From Paenibacillus catalpae (lineage in GTDB: Bacteria > Bacillota > Bacilli > Paenibacillales > Paenibacillaceae), in contig NZ_FOMT01000001.1 in the NCBI RefSeq assembly GCF_900112695.1, positions 1,488,001-1,552,000 on the forward strand: a stretch of DNA of 64,000 bases, written 5' to 3'. Both the position numbers and the translations under genes were made by a program. Positions 35,269-44,319 of this stretch are shown piece after piece (the first letter of the stretch is position 1; the number at the start of each line of letters is the position of its first letter). The notes below the pieces were generated by a model. The model worked only from the letters and a program-made list of their open reading frames with translations, was not told where the DNA came from and did no database searches.

Positions 35269-36726
35269 TCATTCCACCTCGCGCTCGATATACAACGGGT
35301 TCGTCAGGCAGGTCATGACGGACTGGGCTGTGCTTGCTCCGTCTCGGCGAGCTTCCAGCCGGTAGAACAGCCGATCGGCCTTCCCTTCGAACCGCAAGCG
35401 GACACGACCGTCCGGAGCCTCGGCCGCCGGAACGTGCACCGCGGACGTCCCCATGGCAGCGGCAGCGGTCATTGCCGGAGCACCAAGCTCGCGCAGCGCG
35501 GCGATCTCGCGCTGTACGACCCAGCCGCCGTCCGAAACGTCCGCTTCCCACGCCTTCGCCGGAACTTCAGCCGATGCGGCGATGTGCCACGCCGCTTCAA
35601 TTCCGCGATCCGACCACAGTGTGACGTGGTCACCCCGCGCGCCTTCCACGTCGATGACAAGTGGAATCGCTCCCGTCCCGTCGATCTCCGCCCGCGGCAT
35701 CTGATCGCCGACGCCGTACGCCCCGGACGTCAGGTTCAGGAATGTCTCGTCGGGATCGAACGACAAGACGACGCGTCCCCGCCGAATGCTATCCAGCACG
35801 CCCTGCGCCGTCCCGGTATCCGTCCGCACGGCAGCCGTTGGCCGGCCATGCTTCACGAACCGGTCTTCGGCATGCGTATCGCTACCCCCGAGCGCGATCA
35901 GGCGGCGTCCGGCCGCCAGCTGTTCCTGCCACCAGGCGACGGCATGCTCGTTGAGCGCCCGCCACGGGCCGTTCCAGACTTCGATCGCGTCGTACGGCAA
36001 ATCAAAGCCAAGCTCCCAAGGGCAGGACGGACAGAACGGATGGTTTAGCGACACGAAGCCGCCCTTCGCCCGAATGTCGCCCAGCTCCGCTTTCGCTCCC
36101 TCCGGCGTCGTGACGCGGAAGTCCCGCAGCGCCTCCGGCGCTCCGTACACGTTGGCATGGCCGAAATAGCTCGTCAGCTCTACGCCTGGCAGCAGCAGCA
36201 GTCGCTCATCGGGCACAAGCGCGGACTGGTTCTGCGACAACGTATTGTGGTCGGTCAGCGCCATGAAGTCAAGTCCTCGCGCGGCGCACGACGCTTTGGC
36301 CGATTCTATCGTATACCGCCCGTCGCTATGCACGCTGTGCATGTGCAGGTCGCCTTTCATCCATCTTTCGTGCGGCTCGGTCAGCACGACGTCAACCGTC
36401 ACCATCGTACCGTCCGCGGGAATTTTGTACGCTCCGAGCAGCACAGCCCATTCGCCTTCGATGATCGGTCTTGCCAGATAGCCCGGCGTCGCAAGCTCCG
36501 TCCCGACAAAGAACGAAGCACGGGCGCCGCCGCTCCAGCCGACGATCCCATCCGGTGAACATAGACCGATGTCGACGACCGCCTCCGCCCCTGATTGCTC
36601 ATAACGGTAAGACACATCGATGCGCTCCACGCGCCCTTCCAAATGAAACGGAACCTCCAAATAGGAGCGTTCTTCGTCCTTGCCGATCCTTCTGTGCATA
36701 GTAAGCCGCCGTTGTCCCTTCTCCAT
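35269..36726 (-). CDS. CehA/McbA-family metallohydrolase (PHP domain)
   Basis: A 485-residue protein. An N-terminal beta domain (about residues 1-125) is followed by a PHP metallohydrolase domain with the ligand motifs KGDLHMHSVHSDGRYT, MALTDHNTLS, PGVELTS, LNHPF and GGSDTHAED. CehA/McbA relatives hydrolyse esters, carbamates or phosphodiesters. Base composition is clearly richer in GC than its neighbours downstream. AGGAGGG precedes ATG 36726. It lies 11 bases after the permease gene, as the last gene of the ABC operon, so its substrate is probably what the importer brings in. Confidence 0.85.
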   Translation of the reverse strand: MEKGQRRLTMHRRIGKDEERSYLEVPFHLEGRVERIDVSYRYEQSGAEAVVDIGLCSPDGIVGWSGGARASFFVGTELATPGYLARPIIEGEWAVLLGAYKIPADGTMVTVDVVLTEPHERWMKGDLHMHSVHSDGRYTIESAKASCAARGLDFMALTDHNTLSQNQSALVPDERLLLLPGVELTSYFGHANVYGAPEALRDFRVTTPEGAKAELGDIRAKGGFVSLNHPFCPSCPWELGFDLPYDAIEVWNGPWRALNEHAVAWWQEQLAAGRRLIALGGSDTHAEDRFVKHGRPTAAVRTDTGTAQGVLDSIRRGRVVLSFDPDETFLNLTSGAYGVGDQMPRAEIDGTGAIPLVIDVEGARGDHVTLWSDRGIEAAWHIAASAEVPAKAWEADVSDGGWVVQREIAALRELGAPAMTAAAAMGTSAVHVPAAEAPDGRVRLRFEGKADRLFYRLEARRDGASTAQSVMTCLTNPLYIEREVE

Positions 36727-36737
36727 CGTTCACCCTC

Positions 36738-37607
36738 CTATTCTTTGCTGGCACCGAGCAGAATGCCCTTCATGAAATATTTCTGCACGAACGGGTATAT
36801 GGCAAGCAGCGGAATAATGCTGATGACAATACCCGCCATCCGAACATTCGTCGTGACCAAATAGGTACCGGAGTTGCTGCTCGTGTCGATGATCATTGCT
36901 TTCAAAGCGACTTGAAGCGTATATTTCGTGGAGTCGCTGAGGAACATAACCGGCGCCGTGAACATGTTCCACCTTCCGACGAACTCGAACAGCGTCACGG
37001 TCGCAAGCCCCGCAGCCGCAAGACGCAAGTACATCGTCAAAAAGATGCGGAATTCGCCGGCGCCGTCGATCTTGGCGGACTCCGACATCTCATGCGGAAT
37101 GTTCAGGAAAAAGTTACGCATGAGCAGAATCGAAAAACCGGATACGAGACCCGACAGCACAAGCGCGGTCAGCGTATTAATCAGGTGCAAATCCTTGTTG
37201 ACCACGTAGAGCGGAATCATAATCGCTTCCTGCGGCACCATCATCGTAATCAGAATGAATGTAATCATCAGCTTTCTGCCCGGCAGACGGGGATAGATGA
37301 AGACATAACCCGCCAGACTGGACAGCAGCACGTGCAGAGTCGTGCCGATCAGCGTCACGATGACGCTGTTGAGCAGCGGCCGCCATATATCGAGGCTTTT
37401 CCATACGATCTCGTACCCTTCCGCATTGAACTGCTTCGGCCACAGCACGATATCCGGCTGCATGGAAGCGGTGCCCGATGAGAAGGATAGTGCCAGCACG
37501 TTAACAAACGGGACGATCATGGTCAGCATCAAGACTAGCAAAAACAGCGCGTTTAACGTATCGAATGCTTTATTCTTCCAACCTAACCGTTCGAATCGAT
37601 CGGACAT
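36738..37607 (-). CDS. carbohydrate ABC transporter permease (MalG/LplC-like)
   Basis: A 289-residue permease with six helices. The ABC EAA-like loop reads EMSESAKIDGAGEFRIFLTM and the C-terminus is QKYFMKGILLGASKE, typical of the CUT1/LplC family. It forms a heterodimer with the LplB-like permease encoded three bases upstream. GAGGTG precedes ATG 37607. Confidence 0.9.
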   Translation of the reverse strand: MSDRFERLGWKNKAFDTLNALFLLVLMLTMIVPFVNVLALSFSSGTASMQPDIVLWPKQFNAEGYEIVWKSLDIWRPLLNSVIVTLIGTTLHVLLSSLAGYVFIYPRLPGRKLMITFILITMMVPQEAIMIPLYVVNKDLHLINTLTALVLSGLVSGFSILLMRNFFLNIPHEMSESAKIDGAGEFRIFLTMYLRLAAAGLATVTLFEFVGRWNMFTAPVMFLSDSTKYTLQVALKAMIIDTSSNSGTYLVTTNVRMAGIVISIIPLLAIYPFVQKYFMKGILLGASKE

Positions 37608-37610
37608 TGT

Positions 37611-38498
37611 TTACACCTCATCAAATCGTGTCATTCGCCGCACGACGAGCGTCAGTGCCAGCGTTATTATCAGGATGAAGAAGCTGGCCGCGGCCGCGGG
37701 GCCGAGCTTGATCTCCAGAATCCCTTTCTGGAACGTGTACATCATCAGCACATCCAACTTCGAGGCGACCGTAGGGTTGCGCAGAATGAACACCTGGTCG
37801 AAAATCCGCAAGACGCCAAGCGTATTCAGCAAAAAAACAACCTTCATCGTGTTGCCGAGCTGTGGGATCGTCACGTAAATCAGCTGATTCCAACGCGACG
37901 CACCGTCCATGCGCGCCGCTTCGTACAACGACGGATTTATGGACACGATGGCCGCCAGGAACAGAATGCAGGTGTAGCCCATTTCCTTCCAAGCGGTGAG
38001 GAGAATGACGATCCATCGCGCTAAGGTTGGGTCCGACAAGAAATTGATCGGCGATATATGAAAAAAATGAACCAATAACATATTGACAAGGCCGTTGTCC
38101 GGCGACAATAGGAAGATCCAGATCCCCCCAATGACGACCCAGGACAGCAAATGCGGCACATACAGAATCATTTGGGTCAGCTTCTTGTACCAGGCCTGCA
38201 GCACTTCGTTGAGCGACAGCGCGAGGATCAGCGGCGCGATGAAGCTGAAGAAGAGGATGCCTCCACCGATAACGAGCGTGTTGACCATGGCATCCCAGAA
38301 CGTCGAATCGTGCAGCACGGCGTTGTAGTTCGTAAACCCGACATAGGGCCGGTCGCCCATCAGCTTGTAATCCTGGAAGCTGGTCTGCAGTCCTTTCACG
38401 AGCGGGTAATAAGCAAATACAAGAAAATAGGCGACGACCGGCACCATCATCACGTAAAGCGCGCCGTATCTCTTCAAGATCTTCATGACTTTATCCAC
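37611..38498 (-). CDS. ABC transporter permease (LplB-like)
   Basis: A 295-residue CUT1-type permease with six helices. It starts with the LplB-type KILKRYGALYVMMVPVVAYF and carries the EAA loop NPSLYEAARMDGASRWNQ. No ATPase gene is present, so a shared ATPase such as an MsmX homologue must energise the importer, as is usual for this family. The GTG at 38498 or the ATG at 38486 may be the start. Confidence 0.85.
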   Translation of the reverse strand: MDKVMKILKRYGALYVMMVPVVAYFLVFAYYPLVKGLQTSFQDYKLMGDRPYVGFTNYNAVLHDSTFWDAMVNTLVIGGGILFFSFIAPLILALSLNEVLQAWYKKLTQMILYVPHLLSWVVIGGIWIFLLSPDNGLVNMLLVHFFHISPINFLSDPTLARWIVILLTAWKEMGYTCILFLAAIVSINPSLYEAARMDGASRWNQLIYVTIPQLGNTMKVVFLLNTLGVLRIFDQVFILRNPTVASKLDVLMMYTFQKGILEIKLGPAAAASFFILIITLALTLVVRRMTRFDEV

Positions 38499-38630
38499 GT
38501 CCTTATCTGGTAAAAGAAACCAATATCGGGAAGAAAAGCGGGCAAGCAGGGGATTCTTGCTCCCCTGCCTGCCTCATCGTGCTATGCAAGATTTGCGAAT
38601 CCGATCCCGCGGGCGGCGGACTCGAAAGGC

Positions 38631-40082
38631 CTATTCGTCGATCAGTTTTTTGCCTAGCAGCTCGTCGTGCATTTTTTTCACGGCTTCGGCGGCGTCCATT
38701 TGGCCGGACATTGCCTTGAGCGCGTAATCATTTACGATTTTTTCCGCATCCGGCCATGTCGGCAGCGTCAGCTCAAGCGTCGCGTTCTTCGTCACGAGAT
38801 CCTGCGCTTCTTGGACACCAGGCAGTTTGCCGAACGGATATTTGACGTTTTGGTTGTACCAGAACGGCACCCCGTGGTCCATATTGTGCTCCGTGCCGGT
38901 TGGCGTCAGCTTGTACGCGTCGCCTTCCTTGGTATAATCCTCATTCTCAATGCCCAGGCTGCCTAGCATGATGCCCGGTTCCGTATGCCAGAACTCCAGG
39001 AATTTCTTCGCGGCGTCCGGATGTTCGGCGTTGGCTGGGATAATCCAGAAGTCCGGATCCCCGCGGCGCATAAGGATACTGCCGTCAGCGCCCGGAATGC
39101 TCTCCAGCGCTTCCGCCTGGAATTTGGTGTTCGGGTCTTCCGTTTTCTTCATGCTGTTGAACATGCCAACCCAAGCATCCCAGTACGTAACCATGCCTAC
39201 GCGGTCTGTGAGGAACAAGTTACGCATCTTTCCGCTGTCGTTCGTGACGAAGTTCGGATCCATGATGCCTTCTTTCACGAGCTTCGCGAACCATTCATAC
39301 ATCGGGACCGCTGCTTCCGTCGCGTACGGGATCGTGCGTTTGCCGTCTTTCATCACGTAGCGGGCTTTAAGACCCGCCGCGCTCATGAAGCCTTGGATAT
39401 CATATAAACCGGATGTGCTCAGACCGTACGTATCGTTCTTGCCATTGCCGTCAGGATCATTTTCTTTGAACGCTTTTAGGACGTTGTAAAACTCATCGAG
39501 CGTCTTAGGTTCTTTCAGACCCAGCTTGTCGAGCCAGTCTTTACGGACAATCGGCATCGTGCCGCCCTGGAATTTACTAAAGACGGCCACGATATTTCCG
39601 TCCTTGCTCTTCAACTGATCCCATTCACCCGCCGGAACGACGGCCGGATCGGACAACACCGGAGATTTGGTGACAAAATCGGTCAAATCCGACACGACTC
39701 CTTGGTCGACGAAGCTTGCCAGCTTGTTAAGATCGCTGAGCTCGATCAGGTCATACTTCTCGCCGGAGCCGAGTGCGGTCAGCACCTTTTGGTCGTAATC
39801 GCTTGCCGGTTTCTCGAGCTTCGCTTCAATGCCTGTCAGGCGTTTGATCTCCGCTTCGAACTTTGCGTTCTCTTCCGGCGTCTTTCCGCCAATGTTGGCG
39901 TCGAGAATGCGCAGCTTCATATCTCCGGCCGGGGCATTCGCCGGTGCATTGGCTGGCGCGTTGGCGGCATTGCCGCCTGTATTCGCCACGTTACTGTCGT
40001 CGCTTTCCGAGCCGCAGCCCGACAGAAGCATTGTTCCTGCGACGGCGACCGTCGACATCGTCAACCATAATTTGTTCTTCAT
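38631..40082 (-). CDS. extracellular solute-binding lipoprotein (family 1)
   Basis: A 483-residue lipoprotein with signal MKNKLWLTMSTVAVAGTM and lipobox LLSGC, followed by a low-complexity linker with repeated APAN. The binding domain is of the LplA/MalE-like type (for example GQDAWVGMFNSM-like and DPDGNGKNDTYGLS, a calcium-loop-like stretch). The frame is open to 40226, but GGAGGG and the signal peptide fix ATG 40082. It delivers a sugar-type ligand to the two permeases downstream. Confidence 0.9.
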   Translation of the reverse strand: MKNKLWLTMSTVAVAGTMLLSGCGSESDDSNVANTGGNAANAPANAPANAPAGDMKLRILDANIGGKTPEENAKFEAEIKRLTGIEAKLEKPASDYDQKVLTALGSGEKYDLIELSDLNKLASFVDQGVVSDLTDFVTKSPVLSDPAVVPAGEWDQLKSKDGNIVAVFSKFQGGTMPIVRKDWLDKLGLKEPKTLDEFYNVLKAFKENDPDGNGKNDTYGLSTSGLYDIQGFMSAAGLKARYVMKDGKRTIPYATEAAVPMYEWFAKLVKEGIMDPNFVTNDSGKMRNLFLTDRVGMVTYWDAWVGMFNSMKKTEDPNTKFQAEALESIPGADGSILMRRGDPDFWIIPANAEHPDAAKKFLEFWHTEPGIMLGSLGIENEDYTKEGDAYKLTPTGTEHNMDHGVPFWYNQNVKYPFGKLPGVQEAQDLVTKNATLELTLPTWPDAEKIVNDYALKAMSGQMDAAEAVKKMHDELLGKKLIDE

Positions 40083-40177
40083 TTCGTTTGTTACCCTCCT
40101 GAACACGCGAGCATCATGCGTGTTGTGTGATGTGTGATGGATCGTAAACGTCGTGAACCAAGCGATTGACTTGTAAG

Positions 40178-40192
40178 TTAAACGGCAATTAA
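40178..40192. promoter_or_regulatory. possible LacI-type operator upstream of the importer operon
   Basis: TTAAACGGCAATTAA shares the TTAAAC(C/G)G half with the operator-like palindromes at 41376 and 41506. It lies about 95 bases before the solute-binding gene. Confidence 0.3.
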
Positions 40193-40270
40193 ATAAGCGA
40201 AACGAGCATGGCGGGCAGACTTGCAAAGCGTCAACCGTGCGAGGCCGGCCGAGTTCGATTGACCAGCGTT

Positions 40271-41305
40271 CTATGGATATATTGGCGCCGGCGGGGCGCA
40301 GGAGCCGCGTATTACGAGCTCCGACGGTACGAGCACCCGCTTGACGGATTTCTCCGCTGTGCCGAGCTGCTCGAGCAGCAGCCGAGTCGCCTCGGCTCCC
40401 AGCCGGTCGGCATGGAGCCGAACGCCCGTGAGCGGTGGCGAGAATTCCGGAGAGAGTACGGAATCGTCGCTGAATGCGAATACCGACAATTGCTCCGGTA
40501 TGCGCAGTCCGAGCTGCTCCGCCGCCTTGTATACGCCGAGTGCCATCGTGTCGGTATCGGCGATAACGGCCGTCACGTCCGGCGAAGCCGCTAAAGCGGC
40601 GAGCGCCGATTCGTAGCCGAAGGCATGCGAGGGCGAGTCTTGCAGCGGCTTGTACAGCATCCGCCCTGACTTCGGTTCGAGACCCGCCTGCCAGAAGGCC
40701 GCGGCATAACCCGCGCCGCGATCCGCCGATACGGTGCTTCCGGCGGGAGCGTTCAGGAACAGGATGTCCCGATGCCCGAGATCCAGCAAGTACCTCGTCA
40801 CTTGAGCCGCCATGCCAATGTTGTCGTTGTCGACGTAACTGACCTTCCCTTCGTAGGGTCCCGGGGGGCGGCCCACAATGACAACGGGCAGGCCGATATG
40901 GAACCGGTCCGCGATCCGCTCATCCCCTTCGAGGGGATCCAGCAGGATCTCGCCGTCGACCGGATCGGAGGCGATGTGCTCGACCCGGCTGAGGTACGCG
41001 GGTGACAGGGTGTTAACGAGAAGTCTGTAGCCATGCTCGTAGCAGACGCGCAGCACCCCGTTCATTAGAGACAGGTGAAATTGGCCAAACTGGAACGATT
41101 CGCCCCGGATATTCAATCCGAGTATACGCGTCGAACGGTTGACGAGGCTTCTCGCCCAGTAATTCGGCTTATAGTGCAGCGCTTTGGCCGCCGCGAGAAC
41201 GCGCTCGGTCACTTCTTTGCTGATGGGCCGCTTCCGGCTGAATACGTTCGAAACCGTGCCCTTGGATACGCCGGATGCCTTCGCTACGTCGTCGATGGTA
41301 GCCAA
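40271..41305 (-). CDS. LacI-family transcriptional regulator
   Basis: A 344-residue LacI regulator beginning at TTG 41305 (MATIDDVAKASGVSKGTVSN, the standard HTH), with GGGAGG 11 bases upstream. The frame is open to 41362, but that would add a non-family leader. The hinge helix and periplasmic-binding-like effector domain follow (GLPVVIVGRPPGP, VIADTDTMALGVYKAAEQLG). It precedes the importer operon and is divergent from the phosphodiesterase gene. Confidence 0.9.
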   Translation of the reverse strand: MATIDDVAKASGVSKGTVSNVFSRKRPISKEVTERVLAAAKALHYKPNYWARSLVNRSTRILGLNIRGESFQFGQFHLSLMNGVLRVCYEHGYRLLVNTLSPAYLSRVEHIASDPVDGEILLDPLEGDERIADRFHIGLPVVIVGRPPGPYEGKVSYVDNDNIGMAAQVTRYLLDLGHRDILFLNAPAGSTVSADRGAGYAAAFWQAGLEPKSGRMLYKPLQDSPSHAFGYESALAALAASPDVTAVIADTDTMALGVYKAAEQLGLRIPEQLSVFAFSDDSVLSPEFSPPLTGVRLHADRLGAEATRLLLEQLGTAEKSVKRVLVPSELVIRGSCAPPAPIYP

Positions 41306-41375
41306 AAATCGTCGAACCTCCCTTTCATTGTCTTGCTCCGATGCGTGAACGGTAGATACCATTCTGAATATAAGC

Positions 41376-41389
41376 TTAAACCGGTTTTG
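41376..41389. promoter_or_regulatory. candidate LacI-type operator 1
   Basis: TTAAACCGGTTTTG, a palindrome with one imperfect pair, 71 bases upstream of the LacI start. It fits autoregulation. Confidence 0.45.
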
Positions 41390-41505
41390 TAAAATTCGTT
41401 TTAAATATATGATTATTTTTTGTAAATTCGGGATTTTCCATAATTACTCACGCATATCCAGATAGTTTTGGGTATATTTTCCCATTAAATAGGATAAAAG
41501 TAGCA

Positions 41506-41519
41506 TTAAACCGTTTTAA
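41506..41519. promoter_or_regulatory. candidate LacI-type operator 2
   Basis: TTAAACCGTTTTAA, nearly the same motif as operator 1, lies about 35 bases upstream of the likely -10 (TACAAT, 41554-41559) of the phosphodiesterase gene. Confidence 0.45.
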
Positions 41520-41528
41520 CAAATTCTT

Positions 41529-41584
41529 ATCCTTTCCGGAGGCATATACATGCTACAATGAACCAATCTTGATCCGGAAAGGAT
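41529..41584. repeat. 12-bp inverted repeat around the phosphodiesterase promoter
   Basis: ATCCTTTCCGGA (41529-41540) and TCCGGAAAGGAT (41573-41584) are perfect inverted copies 32 bases apart. They flank the -10 TACAAT, and the second copy contains the AAAGGA ribosome site. Confidence 0.6.
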
Positions 41585-41592
41585 GCTGAAGC

Positions 41593-42384
41593 ATGAAGAG
41601 AGGTACGATGTTCAAGGGATTAAACGGAATTGCCGTAGGGGCACACCGCGGCGCATCGGCGTATGCGCCGGAGAATACAATGGCTGCATTTGAACGCGGT
41701 CTGGCTTGCGGGGCGGATCTAATCGAGCTCGACGTGCAACTGACGAAGGACGGTGAAGTCGTCGTCTTTCACGACCTGACGGTTGACAAAACGACGAACG
41801 GACATGGTCCGTTGCATGATTATACGCTTGCGGAGCTTCGCGCGCTTGATGCCGGCTCGTGGTTCTCGAAGGACTTTACCGGCGAGCTTGTTCCAACGCT
41901 TGAGGAGGTGCTTGCCTGGGCGCGGGACCGAATCCGCCTCAGCATTGAATTAAAGCAGCCGGCGGATCGTGAAGACCCTGCCCTCGCCCACCGGACGGCC
42001 CGGCTTGTCGCCGAGCACGGCATGAACGGTCAAGCGCAGATAATGTCGTTCCGGCATGATCTGGTGAAGGCCGTACGCGACATGAATGCGGACGTTCTGA
42101 CGGCCGCGATCTGCGCGCGCGAGGTCGACAAACCAATCGAGCTGCTTGAGGAGCTCGGGGCGCAAATCTTGAATACGCCGCTTCAGTTTCTATCCAAGGA
42201 TCGGGTTTCGCAGCTGCACGACCGCGGCTTCTACGTCTACGGCAGCATGTCCGACGATCCTGCCGTATTCGTGCAGCTGATGGCGATGGGCGTCGACGCG
42301 ATGGATACGAATGTGCCGGACGTAATGGTCGAGCAGCGCCGGAATAACCGTACTGGCGAGGTCTCGATCGGCGCATCGCAGTAA
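41593..42384 (+). CDS. glycerophosphodiester phosphodiesterase
   Basis: A 263-residue cytoplasmic GDPD of the UgpQ type, without a signal peptide. Motifs are GAHRGASAYAPENTMAAFER (catalytic His and metal Glu), ELDVQLTKDGEVVVFHDLTV (metal ligands and the second His) and LSIELK. It would cleave glycerophosphodiesters into sn-glycerol 3-phosphate and an alcohol. Its position beside the ABC/PHP operon and the shared operator motif suggest a common regulon. Confidence 0.9.
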   Translation: MKRGTMFKGLNGIAVGAHRGASAYAPENTMAAFERGLACGADLIELDVQLTKDGEVVVFHDLTVDKTTNGHGPLHDYTLAELRALDAGSWFSKDFTGELVPTLEEVLAWARDRIRLSIELKQPADREDPALAHRTARLVAEHGMNGQAQIMSFRHDLVKAVRDMNADVLTAAICAREVDKPIELLEELGAQILNTPLQFLSKDRVSQLHDRGFYVYGSMSDDPAVFVQLMAMGVDAMDTNVPDVMVEQRRNNRTGEVSIGASQ

Positions 42385-42410
42385 ACCGCTTGAAAGAGGA
42401 AGCAAAAGCA

Positions 42411-42458
42411 AAAAAAAACCGCTCGGCCGTGCGCGATGCACGGACCGGAGCGGTTTTT
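42411..42458. terminator. bidirectional terminator
   Basis: AAAAACCGCTC with GAGCGGTTTTT outside and CCGTGC/GCACGG inside forms a long stem flanked by A and T runs. It separates the convergent phosphodiesterase and zur genes. Confidence 0.85.
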
Positions 42459-42471
42459 CGTATTTGTATAG

Positions 42472-42897
42472 CTAAACTTGGCATTCTTCACATAGGCCAT
42501 AGACTTCAAAACGATGACGCAATATTTTAAAATTGCCGGGAAGTTGTACGCCAAGCTCCATTGGACAATCTTCAAATGCGAGTGTTTTTTCACAGTTGAC
42601 GCAAATTAAATGATGATGGTGATGGGAATTGCAGCTTTCCCGGAATTTCAGACCGCCGTCAATAAAATAAAAATGCTCCAGTACTCCCATCTCGCTTAAC
42701 ATACGAAGGTTTCGATAAACCGTGTCAAAACTGACGTTTGGGTAATAGTTGGATAATTGGTCATATACGTCTTTCGGCGATAAATAACCGTCATGGTCGA
42801 CAAAAATTTGAGCCAATCTTTTTCGCTGCTCGGTAATTCTCCAGCCATGCCTGGACATGGTATTTACCATTTCCAGTACTTTGCTGTGCTTATCCAT
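42472..42897 (-). CDS. zur: Fur-family regulator, Zur type
   Basis: A 141-residue Fur-family metalloregulator. The DNA-binding part contains SFDTVYRNLRMLSEMGVLEH. Metal-site features are HHHHHLICVNCEK, FEDCPME and YGLCEEC, with two CxxC pairs for structural zinc. The sequence is closest to what I remember of Bacillus Zur (SFDTIYRNL, HHHHHFIC, EIYGTCPDC). It would repress zinc-acquisition genes when zinc is plentiful, and it lies directly downstream of the metallophore operon. AAGGAAG precedes ATG 42897; an earlier ATG at 42957 is less likely. Confidence 0.8.
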   Translation of the reverse strand: MDKHSKVLEMVNTMSRHGWRITEQRKRLAQIFVDHDGYLSPKDVYDQLSNYYPNVSFDTVYRNLRMLSEMGVLEHFYFIDGGLKFRESCNSHHHHHLICVNCEKTLAFEDCPMELGVQLPGNFKILRHRFEVYGLCEECQV

Positions 42898-43023
42898 AAA
42901 TTTCCGTCTTCCTTTCGTTGTTATGCTGTTTTCGGTATATATACTAGTTTTAAGCATACCAAATAAACAGAAATTATTTCAATACATGAGCTAAGCCGGC
43001 TCTCCTCCCTGCGATTCCAATAC

Positions 43024-43044
43024 AAAAAGCAGCCAAAACCTGCT
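43024..43044 (-). terminator. terminator of the metallophore operon
   Basis: AGCAGGTTTTGGCTGCTTTTTG in minus sense: a short stem AGCAG/CTGCT followed by TTTT, about 50 bases after the exporter stop. Confidence 0.5.
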
Positions 43045-43091
43045 AGACAGATCCTGAACTGCTTCCTGATTTTATAAAATCCTCCTGTGCT

Positions 43092-44294
43092 TTAGCTATC
43101 CAAAGTTGCCGCGCTGGACAATTTCCCCCGTCGGTCGTATGAGAAGACTGCCATTAAGACACCGAGAAAAGCACAAATCAAATACATAACGGAAAAAGAA
43201 GTTAGATCCGCAAGCGGACCCATTGCGGCACCTCCCATCGAAACTCCCAAATCTGCCATAGCGATAAATAAGCCCAGAAGCACATTGCGTCCCTGCTGCG
43301 GAAGCACGAAGGACAAATAGGTTGTTAACGTCGGATATAGCAGCGCTTGAGAGATTCCCATTAAACATGCGCTTATATAAAACAAGATTGTCCCGCCCCA
43401 GACAGAGCCGCTTACGCAAACGCCAAGCGATGAAGCTGCTACAATAAGCGCAATGGTCATGACATAACCAGCATGCCATTTTCCATCAGACGGGATTCTT
43501 TTCCTCAGGAAGAACCGGGCAGCTACAATGGTTCCTGCTTGCAACGTAAGGTATACAGCTGCGCTGCCGTTTGGAATCTCCGCGGCGTACAAAGGAATAA
43601 ACGTAGTTATGGCTCCAAATACAATGGATGCGATTAGCATAATGACACTGCATCTAAATAAATAAGGATTGGTATACAGTTGGCTAAAGGATCGAAAGTG
43701 CGATACTCTCTGTTCCGTCGGTCCGGGTGCAGAAACTTGCGGATTGTCTATTCGAATGCTAAAACCCGCAACCCCCGTAAGGATGACAATAGCTAACATC
43801 GTCCATGCAAAAGAAGTCATTTCTCCAGACTGCCATATTCCTACCGCCAATAAGGGACCAATTACATTGGGGATTGAAGCAAATAAGGAATACAGGGAGA
43901 TTCCTTGCGAACGTTCCTTATCCGGCAACGCATCAATAATGCCGAGCTGAAGAGCCATCGAGAAGAAGGCCGTACACGCTCCCTGTAGCATGCGAGCAAA
44001 GAAGTAGCCTTCCAGACCGGTAAAAGTATATAAAATCAGAGCCAATCCGTTAATAACGATGATTGTACGCAATACCTGAACAGGTCCCTTTTGTTGAATG
44101 ATATGGCCTGCCCAAGGCCGGAGTAACATGGTTGTAAATAAGTACGCTCCCATTATGAGCCCAATTTCGGTATTGCTTGCCCCCAATGAATCTCCTTTTA
44201 AGGGGATAAGGACGTTTAGAATCGAATTCGCGCTAAAATATAATAGGGATAATAAATATAAACGCAGAAACGGCCACGACAAAGCACCTTTCAA
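43092..44294 (-). CDS. cntE: MFS exporter, staphylopine exporter CntE-like
   Basis: A 400-residue major-facilitator protein with twelve helices (start LSWPFLRLYLLSLLYFSANS; motif GAYLFTTMLLRPWAGHI between helices 2 and 3). In the staphylopine system the last gene of the operon encodes the MFS exporter that secretes the apo-metallophore, and this gene is in that position. TTG 44294 has AGGAG seven bases upstream and is preferred over GTG 44318, which has none. Confidence 0.75.
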   Translation of the reverse strand: MKGALSWPFLRLYLLSLLYFSANSILNVLIPLKGDSLGASNTEIGLIMGAYLFTTMLLRPWAGHIIQQKGPVQVLRTIIVINGLALILYTFTGLEGYFFARMLQGACTAFFSMALQLGIIDALPDKERSQGISLYSLFASIPNVIGPLLAVGIWQSGEMTSFAWTMLAIVILTGVAGFSIRIDNPQVSAPGPTEQRVSHFRSFSQLYTNPYLFRCSVIMLIASIVFGAITTFIPLYAAEIPNGSAAVYLTLQAGTIVAARFFLRKRIPSDGKWHAGYVMTIALIVAASSLGVCVSGSVWGGTILFYISACLMGISQALLYPTLTTYLSFVLPQQGRNVLLGLFIAMADLGVSMGGAAMGPLADLTSFSVMYLICAFLGVLMAVFSYDRRGKLSSAATLDS

Positions 44295-44319
44295 TGCCCC
44301 GCTCCTTTCTAATAACACG

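Noticed and set aside
35171..36701. Many long frames on both strands within the PHP hydrolase gene
   Set aside because: They arise from its high GC content; only the 485-residue minus-strand frame has the metal-site motifs and a ribosome site.
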